Shown here: one piece after another, positions 1 to 9,600 of the stretch
How the letters are laid out: the number at the start of each line of letters is the position of its first letter
Numbering within the stretch: the first letter of the stretch is position 1
Source: Pseudodesulfovibrio cashew
GTDB taxonomy: Bacteria; Desulfobacterota; Desulfovibrionia; Desulfovibrionales; Desulfovibrionaceae
Assembly (NCBI RefSeq): GCF_009762795.1
Contig: NZ_CP046400.1
Span: forward strand, 783,501 to 847,500
Length of the DNA: 64,000 nt
Direction: 5' to 3'
Notes under the pieces: generated by a model
Database searches by the model: none
Seen by the model: only the letters and a program-made list of their open reading frames with translations
What the model was told of the DNA's origin: nothing
Position numbers and translations under genes: made by a program

Positions 1-108
1 ATCATCTGGGAATATATCAACCGTTACGACAACGATAATGTTGCCGAAATCACCGAGGCCAGGGTGTATCCAGCCGACTATTTCGAGGTCAAAGAATGGG
101 CGAACTAG
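1..108 (+). CDS. C-terminal end of a gene cut by the window edge, possibly a glycosyltransferase
   Basis: The first 35 codons are open and end at TAG 106-108. The visible tail contains the stretch ARVYPADYFEVKEW. A similar 'V..P..YF.P' pattern often closes capsular or GT32-type sugar transferases that carry a DXD motif, and the next complete gene downstream is a sulfotransferase, so a surface-polysaccharide role would fit. That is inference from a very short tail; the function is not established. Confidence 0.5.
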   Translation: MIWEYINRYDNDNVAEITEARVYPADYFEVKEWAN

Positions 109-246
109 CTTTCCCACAAGTCACTTTTCGCCACATTCCCTCTTGACGCAAGGACCCTATTTCATTTTCATTCCTGATGAACGAAATCCCGTGACCCACT
201 CAATCACACTAAATGAAACGCTAAAGGACAAGGGTAGAAACATCAT

Positions 247-471
247 ATGCTCCAACTTGCAACAAAACTCTGCATCCTGTTTCTGACACTCTGCATCACC
301 CCCCTTGATGCCCACGCATACATCGGACCCGGAGCCGGGCTTTCGGCCATCGGTTCCTTCCTGGCTCTGGTCGCCGCAGTAGTGGCAGCCATCTTCGGAT
401 TCCTCTGGTATCCGATCAAAAGGATGGTCCGCAGCCGCAAGGCCAACGCCAGCGATAACAAGGAGAACTAG
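247..471 (+). CDS. small exported membrane protein with a YIGPGAG motif
   Basis: A 74-residue protein. Residues 1-24 look like a signal peptide ending at DAHA. Directly after it comes YIGPGAGLSAIGS, then one strongly hydrophobic helix (about 35-55) and a basic tail rich in Lys and Arg (KRMVRSRK). The mature protein would be a short single-helix inner-membrane protein with a cytoplasmic basic end. It ends 2 bases before the sulfotransferase GTG start, so the two are very probably co-transcribed and translationally coupled. Short proteins of this pattern occur next to polysaccharide or phosphatase/sulfotransferase genes, but I know of no demonstrated function. Confidence 0.75.
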   Translation: MLQLATKLCILFLTLCITPLDAHAYIGPGAGLSAIGSFLALVAAVVAAIFGFLWYPIKRMVRSRKANASDNKEN

Positions 472-473
472 CC

Positions 474-1952
474 GTGCTGTACGTCGGGGTGGCCATACTG
501 GTCTTGGGATTCGTCGTTCTTCTGAAGGCGTTCGGGCTGGTGGACAAGGCCAACAGGACCATCGCCTGCTCTAAGGAATCGGTTGATATCATCCGCAACC
601 CCGGGTTGGGTGACGACGACAAGGAGAAGGCGCTGCAGGCCAACTCCAAGCAACTTTTCCTGCTTTTCTTCCAATTGACCCTGGGGTGTGCCGCGGCGCT
701 GCTGCTGCCCGCCGCCGTGGTCTGGGGGTTGGACAAGGCCGGGCTCATGTCCTTTGACGAGGTCGTGGCCTTTACCCTTTCCTGGGAGTTCCTGCTCGGC
801 ACCACGCTCCTTATCGTCGTCCTTTTCTATGTCATGCGGAAAAACAAGAGCGATCATGACTACGAGATCCGCTACTCCCTGTTCGACCGCGCCCTGCACC
901 ATATCGCCTTCAAGGCGGTCATTCCGCAACTCTCCCTGGCCGACATGGAAGACTCCATGTTCAAGGACGAACTGGCCAAGGCCGAAAACAAATCTCCGGT
1001 TTTCATCACCGGCCTCCCCCGTGGAGGCACCACCCTGGTCCTCGACATGTGCTTCAGCCTCAAGGAGTTCGCGGCCCATCGCTACCGGGACATGCCCTTC
1101 CTGCTCGTCCCCATGCTCTGGGACAAGTTCTCCCACAAGTTCCAGAAGGGCGACGAAAAACGGGAACGGGCCCACGGCGACGGGATGATGGTCAGTGTGG
1201 ACAGCCCGGAGGCCCTCGAGGAGATGGTCTGGAAACCGTTCTGGAAAAAGCAGTACGGCAAAGATCGGATTTTCCCCTGGGGCACCAAGTCCGACTCCGC
1301 CTTCGACGAATTCTTCGACAAGCACATGCAGAAGATCATCGCCTTGCGGCAGAAAGCCACGGGTGCGCATTGCCGTTACGTCTCAAAGAACAACCTGAAC
1401 ATCTCACGCGTCGACTACCTGACCAAGACCTTCCCTGAAGCCAAGGTCATCATCCCGTACATGCACCCTCTGGTGCAGGCGCAATCCCTGCTGAAGCAGC
1501 ACCGCAACTTCCTCGGCATCCACAAGGACGACCCGTTCGCCAGCACCTACATGGAAGGGGTCGGCCACTACGACTTTGGCGACAACATCCGCCCCATCGA
1601 TTTTAACGGCTGGTTCGACAACCGGCAGTTTAAGGACTTCAACACCATGAACTTCTGGATCGAATACTGGACCGTGGCCTACGGGCAGCTCCTGTCCAAG
1701 GCCGGCGGCAACGTCTACCTCCACTCCCATGAAGCCCTGTGCCAGGACACGGAAAACGTCCTCGCCAAGCTGGCCGACATCCTGGATGTCGACGATCGCG
1801 AGGGCTTCATGAAGAACGAAGCGATGATCTGGAAAACTCCGCCGCCCGAAGTGAGCACGGAAGGCATTGATCCCGAGTTACTCAAAAGGGCAGAGGGGCT
1901 TTACAAGCGGCTGCGTGCCAACTCTTTGGTGCCGGAGGACTACCCAAGTTAA
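474..1952 (+). CDS. membrane-anchored sulfotransferase family protein
   Basis: A 492-residue protein starting at GTG 474, preceded by AAGGAG at 460-465. N-terminal hydrophobic segments (about 2-20, 60-85 and 100-120) suggest membrane anchoring. The soluble part carries the sulfotransferase 5'-phosphosulfate loop [10 protein letters not shown] (about residues 177-186) and a later His-Pro-rich [13 protein letters not shown] segment fitting the 3'-phosphate region. The family transfers sulfate from PAPS to sugars, lipids or other acceptors; the acceptor cannot be told from sequence. PAPS chemistry is plausible in a sulfate reducer. It is coupled to the small YIGPGAG protein upstream. Confidence 0.82.
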   Translation: MLYVGVAILVLGFVVLLKAFGLVDKANRTIACSKESVDIIRNPGLGDDDKEKALQANSKQLFLLFFQLTLGCAAALLLPAAVVWGLDKAGLMSFDEVVAFTLSWEFLLGTTLLIVVLFYVMRKNKSDHDYEIRYSLFDRALHHIAFKAVIPQLSLADMEDSMFKDELAKAENKSPVFITGLPRGGTTLVLDMCFSLKEFAAHRYRDMPFLLVPMLWDKFSHKFQKGDEKRERAHGDGMMVSVDSPEALEEMVWKPFWKKQYGKDRIFPWGTKSDSAFDEFFDKHMQKIIALRQKATGAHCRYVSKNNLNISRVDYLTKTFPEAKVIIPYMHPLVQAQSLLKQHRNFLGIHKDDPFASTYMEGVGHYDFGDNIRPIDFNGWFDNRQFKDFNTMNFWIEYWTVAYGQLLSKAGGNVYLHSHEALCQDTENVLAKLADILDVDDREGFMKNEAMIWKTPPPEVSTEGIDPELLKRAEGLYKRLRANSLVPEDYPS

Positions 1953-1963
1953 CGAAATTTACG

Positions 1964-2119
1964 CGCTGCGCACTCGGTTACGCACATCATATACTAAATG
2001 AGGTCGTGGTGGCCGTCACCGAGGGCCAACTCGACTTCGGCACCTGGGAGCGCATCTTCTACGGCGAATTCGACGGACGCAGGGAGAAATCCGTGCTGAT
2101 CAAGATCATAGGAGAATAA
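1964..2119 (+). pseudogene. yjbQ: 3' remnant of a YjbQ/UPF0047 family gene
   Basis: In the frame ending at TAA 2117-2119 the sequence reads [20 protein letters not shown] followed by [19 protein letters not shown]. This matches the family's C-terminal pattern (V.V..G.L.LGTW..I...E.DG.R...V.V). Only about the last 45-50 residues of an expected 130-140 remain. There is no start codon or RBS, and the 5' side runs straight into the sulfotransferase stop region. It is therefore a truncated relic, probably left by a deletion or rearrangement at this junction. Confidence 0.6.
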
Positions 2120-2306
2120 GGACGATCAAACCGAGTCAGCGTCCGTGACGCAGATCGGAAACCGCCCCGGTAAGAGGCGCTCGAAAAGGGGTGTTGCAAG
2201 ACATAAAAACCGAACAATCCAACAACATATAATAGACATGACGTTTTCGCACGCATAGGCTGAGTGATCTTCTACGCCGATTCTTTCAACGTTCGGGAGC
2301 GTCAAT

Positions 2307-3944
2307 ATGGGTGAGCCGCCAATCCAACTCAAGGAAAAGAAAATCATTAAAAGGGCTCTCAATCTCTTTCTTTTCCTTTTTCTGCTCTTCGGCAGCCTCC
2401 TTGGGGGGATGGTCGCCATCTACTACCAGGCGCAATTAAGCAACACCATCTCCCGGCTCAAGGAAGAAGAGGTGGGCACGCTTGAGCAACAGGGCAAAAG
2501 TATTGCTCATGATTTCGATGACATAATAAGCGATCTGTCATTTCTGGCGGGGCAGAACGAACTCAGGGAATATCTCGATACGGGAGACCCGCACCTCTTG
2601 CAGAAGATAGCACGGGAGTACTCCGAATTTGCCCTTTGCAAGAAGATGTATGATCAGGTCCGTTTTCTGGATGCCACAGGCATGGAGATCGTCAGGGTCA
2701 ACTACAAAGCCGGGGAGACCAGCATCGTCCCTCGATCCGAACTGCAAAGCAAGGCGAAACGCTATTATTTCACCGACGCCATCAAGCTGAAGGCCGGTGA
2801 AATATTTGTTTCTCCCCTGGACCTGAACATTGAACGGGGGCAGATTGAACAACCGCTGAAGCCGATGATGCGTTTCGCCACGCCCATCCTGGACTTCAAA
2901 GGGGAAAAACGCGGTATCATACTAGTCAATTATCTTGCGGGAGAGCTCCTGGAAACGATACGAACCATGTTCGATACCGGTCCCGGGCACCCCATGCTCA
3001 TCAATAATGAAGGCTACTTCCTCTTGAGTGAAGACCCTGCAAAGGAGTGGGGATTCATGATCCCCGAGCGGGCAACAAGCAACTTCGCCTCCAGTCATCC
3101 CGAGGAGTGGAGCAAGATCACGGCCGCCAAGACGGTCCAACTGAGAACGGACCTGGGGCTATTCACGGCCAAAAAGATTTTCCCGATCCGACAGGCCCGA
3201 GTCTCCCGAGAAGGCTCTCACCAATCCCCCCAGGCAACGATTGCCGGGCGAGCCCCGGATAACTATTTCTGGGTCCTGATGACGCACGTACCCCAGGAAA
3301 CCATGCTGCGGGGCATTTCCCAACTCCGGGTCAAGCTGTTCCTGCTTGGAGCGGGGCTCTTCGTCGTCATCTCACTGATAGCCTGGCTCCTGGCCCTGGC
3401 CATAACCAAGCGGCGGATTTACCAGAGCCAGCTTGTCACCATGGCGCTGTACGACTCCCTGACGGAATTGCCGAACCGCAAGCTATTTGCCGAACGCCTG
3501 GAGAGAGCGCTTGATCATGCGAAGAGGCACGGCCGCCGAATGGGGCTGCTCTATGTGGACCTGGACGGCTTCAAAAACGTCAACGATTCACTGGGCCACG
3601 AGGCAGGAGATGAACTCCTGATCCAGGTAAGCGGAATATTGACCGGGACCACCAGAAAATCCGATACTGTCGCGCGTCTCGGAGGAGACGAATTCGCCGT
3701 TATCCTGACGGAGATCAATTCCATTGAGGATGCCGTGTCGGCAGGAAACAAAATCATCGAATCCCTGTGCGTCCCCTTCAAGCTCAAGTCCGGCACCATG
3801 ACAATCGGGGCCAGCATAGGCGCATCCGTGTATCCGGATGACGCCGACACCATCGAACTGCTCATCAAGAAAGCGGATAAGGCCATGTATACGTCAAAGG
3901 CCAACGGGAAGAACAACTGCACGCCCGCAACCGAAACGACGTAG
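2307..3944 (+). CDS. membrane diguanylate cyclase with periplasmic sensor domain
   Basis: A 545-residue protein predicted to make cyclic-di-GMP. A first membrane helix (about 17-40) is followed by a roughly 300-residue periplasmic region with a cache-like look, a second helix (about 342-366), and a C-terminal GGDEF domain. GGDEF itself is intact at residues 459-463, and an RKSD (RxxD) inhibitory I-site lies five residues before it. The domain starts with the usual YDSLTELPNR motif. No EAL domain is present. GGGAG-type spacing (CGGGAG, 2295-2300) supports the start. A TATAAT at 2228-2233 could be a -10 box, but no convincing -35 is visible. The ligand is unknown. Confidence 0.9.
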   Translation: MGEPPIQLKEKKIIKRALNLFLFLFLLFGSLLGGMVAIYYQAQLSNTISRLKEEEVGTLEQQGKSIAHDFDDIISDLSFLAGQNELREYLDTGDPHLLQKIAREYSEFALCKKMYDQVRFLDATGMEIVRVNYKAGETSIVPRSELQSKAKRYYFTDAIKLKAGEIFVSPLDLNIERGQIEQPLKPMMRFATPILDFKGEKRGIILVNYLAGELLETIRTMFDTGPGHPMLINNEGYFLLSEDPAKEWGFMIPERATSNFASSHPEEWSKITAAKTVQLRTDLGLFTAKKIFPIRQARVSREGSHQSPQATIAGRAPDNYFWVLMTHVPQETMLRGISQLRVKLFLLGAGLFVVISLIAWLLALAITKRRIYQSQLVTMALYDSLTELPNRKLFAERLERALDHAKRHGRRMGLLYVDLDGFKNVNDSLGHEAGDELLIQVSGILTGTTRKSDTVARLGGDEFAVILTEINSIEDAVSAGNKIIESLCVPFKLKSGTMTIGASIGASVYPDDADTIELLIKKADKAMYTSKANGKNNCTPATETT

Positions 3945-4096
3945 CCCTTTGCTGTCAGCCTCTCTGCTTCGATTAAAGGCAAGGCCGCCTGAAGCAGAGC
4001 CCGTAACACAGGCTATGCCGGAGGTCCGGTTCGCCTGACAATGGAGCCGGTTGGGATCAGGGCCGAACGAAGCGGAAGGAATTCGGTCAACAGGAT

Positions 4097-4645
4097 CTAG
4101 CGGGTCTCCGCCAGATAGCCCAGCTCGCGGGAAAAGTCGTCGGTGTCCATGGGCTGGCCGTGCAGCAGATGCCCAAGCCGCATCATCTGTCCGGCGGGAA
4201 AATCCTTGGACCAGCGGTCGTAGTAGCCGGAAAATCCATACATCCAGAGCAACTCCGAGGCCTGGGTAAAGACCTGCCCTGCCAGAGCACGCCAACCGGT
4301 GCTGGTCTCGATGCGCCAGACAGGGTGCTCCGCACCGCCCACTTCGCGCTTGCCCTTGAATTCCACCACAAGGTCCAGCATGCCGCCGGGCCGGGGCACG
4401 ACAGTCCAATAATAGACCCAGCCCTCGCCGCCCCATTCGAAAGCCAGGTGGCGGTACTCGGCGTCCTTGTCCGGAGCCGCTTCCAGGCCGTGCGCGTCGC
4501 ACAGGCAGGCGAACAGATCCTTCAGGGGCTCGGAAAAGGTGGACCGTACGCTCAGGTCGTAGTGGGAACCGTTGTGGACAATGCGCGACTCCAGCCATCC
4601 CGCCTTGGCCTCGGTCAGAAAGAACTCGAACTGCTCACCGGACAT
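4097..4645 (-). CDS. conserved hypothetical protein
   Basis: A 182-residue soluble protein from the ATG at 4645, chosen over a GTG 13 codons upstream because GAGGT precedes it. It is rich in Trp, Tyr and acidic residues (for example FEWGGEGWVYYW) and has no signal peptide, membrane helix or recognised catalytic motif. It is convergent with the diguanylate cyclase and lies 109 bases downstream of the hybrid kinase stop, on the same strand. I do not recognise the family. Confidence 0.7.
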   Translation of the reverse strand: MSGEQFEFFLTEAKAGWLESRIVHNGSHYDLSVRSTFSEPLKDLFACLCDAHGLEAAPDKDAEYRHLAFEWGGEGWVYYWTVVPRPGGMLDLVVEFKGKREVGGAEHPVWRIETSTGWRALAGQVFTQASELLWMYGFSGYYDRWSKDFPAGQMMRLGHLLHGQPMDTDDFSRELGYLAETR

Positions 4646-4754
4646 GCATACCTCGTTCTGGGTTGGGGTTGCCGGAGTGTACACGACAAACGGCGGGGAG
4701 GCAAAAGGACAACCCCCGGAAAATCCACCCGCTTCCGGGGCTGGCGGGGAGGCG

Positions 4755-6938
4755 CTACAGGGCCTCTGCGGCCCGCTCCATGTAGTCCACCTCAGCCTTC
4801 AATTCGTCCATTCTCCGGACGCTCAGTTCCGCGTCCTCGCGCCGCGCCGCGTTCTCCAGCCGAATGGCGGCCCGCCGGACCCTCTCCGCCCCGATGGTCC
4901 CGGCAACGGACTTGAGGGTATGGGCCTGGAGCGCAGTCTCGCGCAGGGCGCCGGAAGCGACTCCCTGCCCAGCGAGGCGGCACTTCACCCGTATCTCCTC
5001 CAGGGCCTTGGGGATGAGGAAACCGACGTCGTCGAACGAAACGCCGAGGGCCTCGGCGGCCATGGCGGGATCAAGCACCGGGGCTTCCTCGGGCTCGACA
5101 GTTGGAGGTGCTTCCGGGACGCTTCCGCCGCCCACGACCTCTCGCAGGGCAGAGCCGAGCTCGCCCAGCCCAACGGGCTTGGTCACGAACCCGTTCATGC
5201 CGGACCGCTCGCACCGCTTGCGGACGTCGTCCAGGGCATGAGCGGTGACGGCCACGATCGGAATGTCAGAACGACGGACAGGGGCGGGCCCGCCCTCACC
5301 GCTGCGGATGCACCGGGTGACATCGTACCCGTCCATGCCAGGCATCTCCAAATCCATGAGGACCACGTCGAAGTCCTTCTCCGCCAGGAGCCTGAGGGCC
5401 TCGGCCCCATTCTCGGCCACTTCGGTCACCATGCCGATCCGCTCCAGTAGCACCTTTTCCACCTGGATATTGACGGGATTATCCTCAACCAGGAGCACTC
5501 GGGAAGATCGCACCGGGGGCGGCTCGCTCCATGACGCGAAGCTCGGCTTCGAAACGCGGGCGCCATCCCCCGTCTCGAATCGGGCCGTGAAGACGAACTC
5601 GCTGCCCCCCCCTCCCGGATTGGCAAGGTATATCTCCCCGTCCATGCGCTCCACCAGAGTCTTGCAGATGGACAACCCGAGCCCGGAACCGCCGATGGAA
5701 CGCGAGGAGGAACCAGCGGCCTGAATGAAGGGCTCGAAAATGGTCCGTGCCTTGTCTTCCGGGATGCCCATGCCGCTGTCCTTCACCGAAAAGCGGACCC
5801 ACGTACCGCCTGTCCCGTCTCCGCCATACGGGCCGGCCGTCACCCGGATGGAGCCCCGGTCAGTGAACTTGACGCTGTTGCCGAGAAGATTGATGAGCAC
5901 CTGCCGCAGCCTGCCCGGATCTCCCTTGAGAAAGCGGGGCGTGCCCGCCATTATCTCAAAGTCCATGTCCAGCCCCTTTTGACTGGCCTGGAGGCGCACG
6001 GTCCGTACTGCGGAAAGAACGACCTCCGGCAGGTCGAAGTTCTCGCTGGACAGACGCAGCCGCCCGGCTTCGATGCGAGAAATGTCCAGGATATCTTCGA
6101 TTATGCCAAGGAGATGCCGCGCGGACTCCCTGGCGGTTTCGACATACTCGCGCTGTTCCCCGGAGACCGGAGTGCTCAGGAGCGCCTCGGTCATGCCGAG
6201 GATGGAATTCATGGGGGTACGAATTTCATGACTCATGGAGGCCAGGAAGTCCGACTTGGCCCCGTTGGCGGCCTCGGCCCGTGCCCTGGCCTCCTCAAGC
6301 TGGCGGTGCTTCTTTTCGATGATCCGCTTGTTCATGAACTCACGCAGGAAGCCGCCACGGGTTATACGCCCGATGATCAGCGAGACCCAGGTGAGGAGAA
6401 CCACGTTGAGAAGATGAAACCTGGCAGAGACGCCGGGCGGCGCGAACAGGACCATGGCCCCGGTCAGTGTGCTCAACCCCACCGCCTGAAGCAGGAGAAC
6501 CTGCCGCTGAGACAGGATCAGATAGGCGGGCGGACCGAGCAGGAGCAGATATACGGGGTCGAGGGTCTGCCTGACGGAAAAAGAGATGCAGACCACCACG
6601 ACGATATACACCAGGAGAAAAAACAGGAAGCATTGCCAGGCCCAGGAATGCCTCGGGCTAAGGTCGGCGGGGCCGGAAAGCCCCTTCAAAGCGAGCAGCA
6701 GGGCCCCGGCTCCGGCAAGGCCCACGATGCGTACGAACGCCAGCGTCCTCCAAAGATCAGGAAGCCTGGTGCCAAACGAAACATAGTCCATGGCAGAGAA
6801 CAGGATCAGCGCCACGATCACCAGCCATGCCACCGGCTTGAGCCTGCGGCAGTTGGAAAGAGTAACAGCGCGGTGAAACTCCGCCGCCATTTCCTCGGGC
6901 GGGCCTGGTTCCCGCAGCAATGCAGCAAGCTTTTCCAT
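4755..6938 (-). CDS. membrane hybrid sensor histidine kinase with REC and HPt domains
   Basis: A 727-residue protein. The N-terminal third has about six hydrophobic helices (residues 35-205) with little periplasmic loop, suggesting sensing in or near the membrane. It continues with a short coiled segment, HisKA with phospho-acceptor His near residue 238 (SHEIRTPMNS), HATPase_c (GSGLGLSICK), a receiver domain (LVEDNPVN; phospho-Asp near 527 in LMDLEMPGMDG) and a C-terminal HPt with His near 672 (HTLKSVAGTIG). This is a complete four-step phosphorelay in one chain, as in BarA/EvgS-type kinases. No cognate output regulator is adjacent, so the pathway is unknown. Confidence 0.92.
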   Translation of the reverse strand: MEKLAALLREPGPPEEMAAEFHRAVTLSNCRRLKPVAWLVIVALILFSAMDYVSFGTRLPDLWRTLAFVRIVGLAGAGALLLALKGLSGPADLSPRHSWAWQCFLFFLLVYIVVVVCISFSVRQTLDPVYLLLLGPPAYLILSQRQVLLLQAVGLSTLTGAMVLFAPPGVSARFHLLNVVLLTWVSLIIGRITRGGFLREFMNKRIIEKKHRQLEEARARAEAANGAKSDFLASMSHEIRTPMNSILGMTEALLSTPVSGEQREYVETARESARHLLGIIEDILDISRIEAGRLRLSSENFDLPEVVLSAVRTVRLQASQKGLDMDFEIMAGTPRFLKGDPGRLRQVLINLLGNSVKFTDRGSIRVTAGPYGGDGTGGTWVRFSVKDSGMGIPEDKARTIFEPFIQAAGSSSRSIGGSGLGLSICKTLVERMDGEIYLANPGGGGSEFVFTARFETGDGARVSKPSFASWSEPPPVRSSRVLLVEDNPVNIQVEKVLLERIGMVTEVAENGAEALRLLAEKDFDVVLMDLEMPGMDGYDVTRCIRSGEGGPAPVRRSDIPIVAVTAHALDDVRKRCERSGMNGFVTKPVGLGELGSALREVVGGGSVPEAPPTVEPEEAPVLDPAMAAEALGVSFDDVGFLIPKALEEIRVKCRLAGQGVASGALRETALQAHTLKSVAGTIGAERVRRAAIRLENAARREDAELSVRRMDELKAEVDYMERAAEAL

Positions 6939-7081
6939 CGCTACCCCCTGGAGTTCAGGAGTAATCCGCCGTCTCCTAGCGGCGGGTCCCCCTCGTCAAC
7001 GGGACGTGCCCGCAACCGAAGAGAGGTTACAATTATACTCCAACGAAAACTCCAGCGAAAGGAAAAATCTCCTTAATACGA

Positions 7082-7459
7082 TCAGACTGCTTTTGCGCTA
7101 TCCTCCTCGGCTGCTGCCCAATCTTCGTATCCGTTCCCCCATCGACTCAGGGAGTCGATGACCGGCATCACGGACCGGCCCAATTCCGTCAGGGAATACT
7201 CAACCTTGGGCGGCACCTGCGGGTAGACCTCGCGGCTGACGATGCCGTCCGACTCCAGTTCCCGGAGCTGCTGGGTGAGCATCTTCTGGGTGATGTTTGG
7301 GATGGACCGCTTCACCTCGCTGAAACGCAACGTGCCCTCGCTGCCCAGCCGGTAGATGATGATCGGCTTCCACTTACCGCCGATAACCTGGAGCGTCAGC
7401 TCCACGCTGCAATAGTATTGCTTGCCCCGGCACCACTTCAGCCCGCATGTCTTGGCCAT
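7082..7459 (-). CDS. HxlR-family winged-helix transcriptional regulator
   Basis: A 125-residue protein from the ATG at 7459. A longer frame reaches upstream, but the family fold begins here ([20 protein letters not shown]). The HxlR pattern is clear: a Cys near the N-terminus, [26 protein letters not shown] (recognition helix) and a basic wing. It is divergent from the nitroreductase at 7620, with a 160-base shared promoter region. HxlR regulators typically respond to aldehydes, quinones or oxidants through the conserved Cys and control the divergent redox gene, so control of the nitroreductase/flavoprotein genes is the likely role. Confidence 0.88.
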   Translation of the reverse strand: MAKTCGLKWCRGKQYYCSVELTLQVIGGKWKPIIIYRLGSEGTLRFSEVKRSIPNITQKMLTQQLRELESDGIVSREVYPQVPPKVEYSLTELGRSVMPVIDSLSRWGNGYEDWAAAEEDSAKAV

Positions 7460-7619
7460 GTTCTTTCTTTTCTCCCTCACCGCCCTCCCATTTTCGGGGC
7501 GGCCCATGGTTTCCATTTGGTAACTACGATACTTTATTGTGCGTACTTGATCTTTTTGCACCAATAGCAGAGAAAATGAGCATCGTAAATAACGCCCGAC
7601 AGGGCAAAGGAGCGACGCC

Positions 7620-8129
7620 ATGCACGCCATAGAAGCGATCAAGACCCGGCGGTCCATCCGCAAGTACACCGATGCCCCCGTATCCGAAGAGCTGATCCGC
7701 GAAATCCTGGAAGCGGCCATGCTGGCCCCGAGCGCGGGCAATCAGCAACCCTGGCAGTTCGTGGTGGTGGACGACCGGGAGATCCTGGATTCACTGCCCT
7801 CCATCCATCCCTACCTGTCCATGGTGCGGCAGGCTCCCGTCGGCATCCTGGTCTGCGGCGACCAGAGCAAGGAAAAATATCCGGGCTACTGGGTGCAGGA
7901 CTGCTCCGCGGCGGTCCAGAACCTGTTGCTGGCGGCGCATGCCCTGGGGCTCGGCGCGGTCTGGACCGGCATCCACCCCATGGAAGACCGCGTTGCCGCG
8001 TTCCGGGAACGGTTCAACCTGCCCGACGAAGTGATCCCCCTGGCCTTCATTCCCCTGGGCCACCCTGCCCAGGAGGTCAAATCCGAGAGCCGCTACCGGG
8101 AAGACCGGGTCCACAGCAACACATATTAA
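7620..8129 (+). CDS. nitroreductase family FMN oxidoreductase
   Basis: A 169-residue protein. It begins with the classic nitroreductase signature [16 protein letters not shown], followed by [15 protein letters not shown] for FMN binding, and has the usual length of a small single-domain member. It would act in the cytoplasm as an NAD(P)H-dependent reductase of quinones, nitroaromatics or flavins; the substrate is not inferable. The RBS AAAGGAG lies upstream of the ATG. It heads a tandem set with two flavodoxin-like genes, 38 and 27 bases apart, and is divergent from an HxlR regulator. Confidence 0.9.
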   Translation: MHAIEAIKTRRSIRKYTDAPVSEELIREILEAAMLAPSAGNQQPWQFVVVDDREILDSLPSIHPYLSMVRQAPVGILVCGDQSKEKYPGYWVQDCSAAVQNLLLAAHALGLGAVWTGIHPMEDRVAAFRERFNLPDEVIPLAFIPLGHPAQEVKSESRYREDRVHSNTY

Positions 8130-8167
8130 GAAGCGTCGAGAATTGTCGACGCGTCAAGGAGAACTCC

Positions 8168-8827
8168 ATGAAGATTCTGGCATTCAACGGCAGCCCGCGC
8201 CGGGGCAAATGGAATACGGCGACCATGCTCGAAAACGCGCTGGAGGGCGCCCGCTCCGCCGGGGCCGAGACCGAACTGATCAACCTCTACAAGCTCGACT
8301 TCAAAGGGTGCTCTAGCTGCTTCGCCTGCAAGCGCAAGGACAGGAAGGAGACCGGCGTCTGCGTACTCCGCGACGACCTCCAGCCAGTGCTCGAACAGGT
8401 CCGCGAGGCCGACGGCCTGCTGCTCGGCACACCCGTGTACTACGGGGCTGAGACCTCGACCATGCGCGCCTTCATGGAGCGCCTCCAGTTCCCCTACCTC
8501 AACTACGAGAACTACGCCGAGTCCCACTTCCCGCGAAAAATCCCCACCGGCCTGATCTACACCATGAACGTCAATAAGGAGTTGGCCGAATCCATGGGCT
8601 ACCCCGCCGTGTTCGAACGGGCCCGGAACTACCTCGCCATGCACTTCGGCTCCTGCGAACTGCTTGAGGCCAACTACACCACGCAGTACGATGACTACGC
8701 CAAGTACGAAGCCAACGCTCCGGGCGAGGACAAGGCCGCCTACCGCGCGGCTCACTTCGAAGACGACTGCCGCAAGGCGTATGAACTGGGCGTCCGTCTG
8801 GCCTCCGGCATTCCGGCCGACAAATAA
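8168..8827 (+). CDS. flavodoxin-fold NAD(P)H oxidoreductase, iron-sulfur flavoprotein-like
   Basis: A 219-residue protein. The N-terminus has the FMN phosphate-binding loop FNGSPRRGKWNT, followed by a cysteine cluster GCSSCFACKRKD and a further Cys ten residues on. That arrangement resembles the compact 4Fe-4S motif of archaeal and clostridial iron-sulfur flavoproteins. GTPVYYGAETSTMRAF matches the second flavin-binding region. AAGGAG precedes the ATG. It is in tandem with a paralogous flavoprotein downstream and a nitroreductase upstream. Whether the cluster is assembled cannot be decided from sequence. Confidence 0.85.
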   Translation: MKILAFNGSPRRGKWNTATMLENALEGARSAGAETELINLYKLDFKGCSSCFACKRKDRKETGVCVLRDDLQPVLEQVREADGLLLGTPVYYGAETSTMRAFMERLQFPYLNYENYAESHFPRKIPTGLIYTMNVNKELAESMGYPAVFERARNYLAMHFGSCELLEANYTTQYDDYAKYEANAPGEDKAAYRAAHFEDDCRKAYELGVRLASGIPADK

Positions 8828-8854
8828 CAGATCAATATACTAGGAGAAAGCATC

Positions 8855-9430
8855 ATGAAAGTCGTCGCATTGAATGGCTCCGCCCGCGAGGGCGGCAACA
8901 CCGCCGACATGATAAAACGCGTCTTTTCCGTCCTTGAAGCGGAAGGCATCGAGACCGAACTGATCCACATCGGCGGCAAGCCGCTTCGTGGGTGCATCGC
9001 CTGCTACAAGTGTTTCGAGAACAAGGACCGCCGCTGCGCCGTGAACAAGGACGCCATGAACGACTACATTGCGGCCATGGACTCGGCGGACGCCATCATC
9101 CTGGGCTCGCCCACCTACTTCGCCAACATCTCCGCCGAGATGAAGGCGCTCATCGACCGGGCCGGTCTGGTCGCCCGGGCCAACGGGGATATGTTCGCGC
9201 GCAAGGTGGGCGCGGGCGTGGTGGCCAACCGCAGGGGCGGAGCCATGCAGGCGTTCAACGCCCTCAACGCGCTCTTCCTCATCGGCCAGATGATCGTACC
9301 CGGCGCGGACTACTGGAACCTGGGGCATGGCCTGCAGAAGGGCGACGTGCTGGACGATGCCGAAGCCATGACGACCATGGAGTGCCTTGGCCGGAACATG
9401 GCCTGGCTGCTCAAGAAGCTGGCGGATTGA
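8855..9430 (+). CDS. flavodoxin family NADPH-dependent FMN reductase
   Basis: A 191-residue flavodoxin-fold protein. It has LNGSAREGGNTADM at the N-terminus (FMN phosphate loop), GCIACYKCFENKD with Cys spacing C-x2-C-x2-C-x7-C, and GSPTYFANISAEMKALIDR for flavin binding. It is a shorter paralogue of the preceding gene, though clearly diverged. AGGAG lies upstream of the ATG. A strong rho-independent terminator follows at 9476-9506, closing the redox operon. The likely role is electron transfer or detoxification; the substrate is unknown. Confidence 0.85.
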   Translation: MKVVALNGSAREGGNTADMIKRVFSVLEAEGIETELIHIGGKPLRGCIACYKCFENKDRRCAVNKDAMNDYIAAMDSADAIILGSPTYFANISAEMKALIDRAGLVARANGDMFARKVGAGVVANRRGGAMQAFNALNALFLIGQMIVPGADYWNLGHGLQKGDVLDDAEAMTTMECLGRNMAWLLKKLAD

Positions 9431-9475
9431 TCTCTGCGCAGGGCTTTGACGGCCTCGCACAAGAGCGAGTAATCG

Positions 9476-9506
9476 AAAAAGCGGCTGCCATCTGGCAGCC
9501 GCTTTT
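9476..9506 (+). terminator. rho-independent terminator of the redox operon
   Basis: An 11-base perfect stem, AGCGGCTGCCA / TGGCAGCCGCT, with a 2-base sequence between, flanked by AAAAA and TTTT. It lies 46 bases after the last flavoprotein stop. Confidence 0.85.
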
Positions 9507-9517
9507 CATTGATGTTG

Positions 9518-9600
9518 AAATCAGATGTGGAAACCGCCTTCGGCGGATTTTCCAGGTGATTTCGCCTCCGGCGGCCAAAGGGCTATGACCCTTTGGAATC
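9518..9600 (+). repeat. intergenic repeat, module A copy 1
   Basis: The order is AAATCAGA, an imperfect hairpin ACCGCCTTCGGCGG, TTTTCCAGGTGATTT, GCCTCCGGCGGCC and an AAAGGG...CCCTTTGG hairpin. The same order of blocks recurs at 49608-49697 (reverse) and partly at 16601-16643, 28255-28364 (reverse) and 37757-37808. It is non-coding and lies just after a terminator. Confidence 0.7.
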
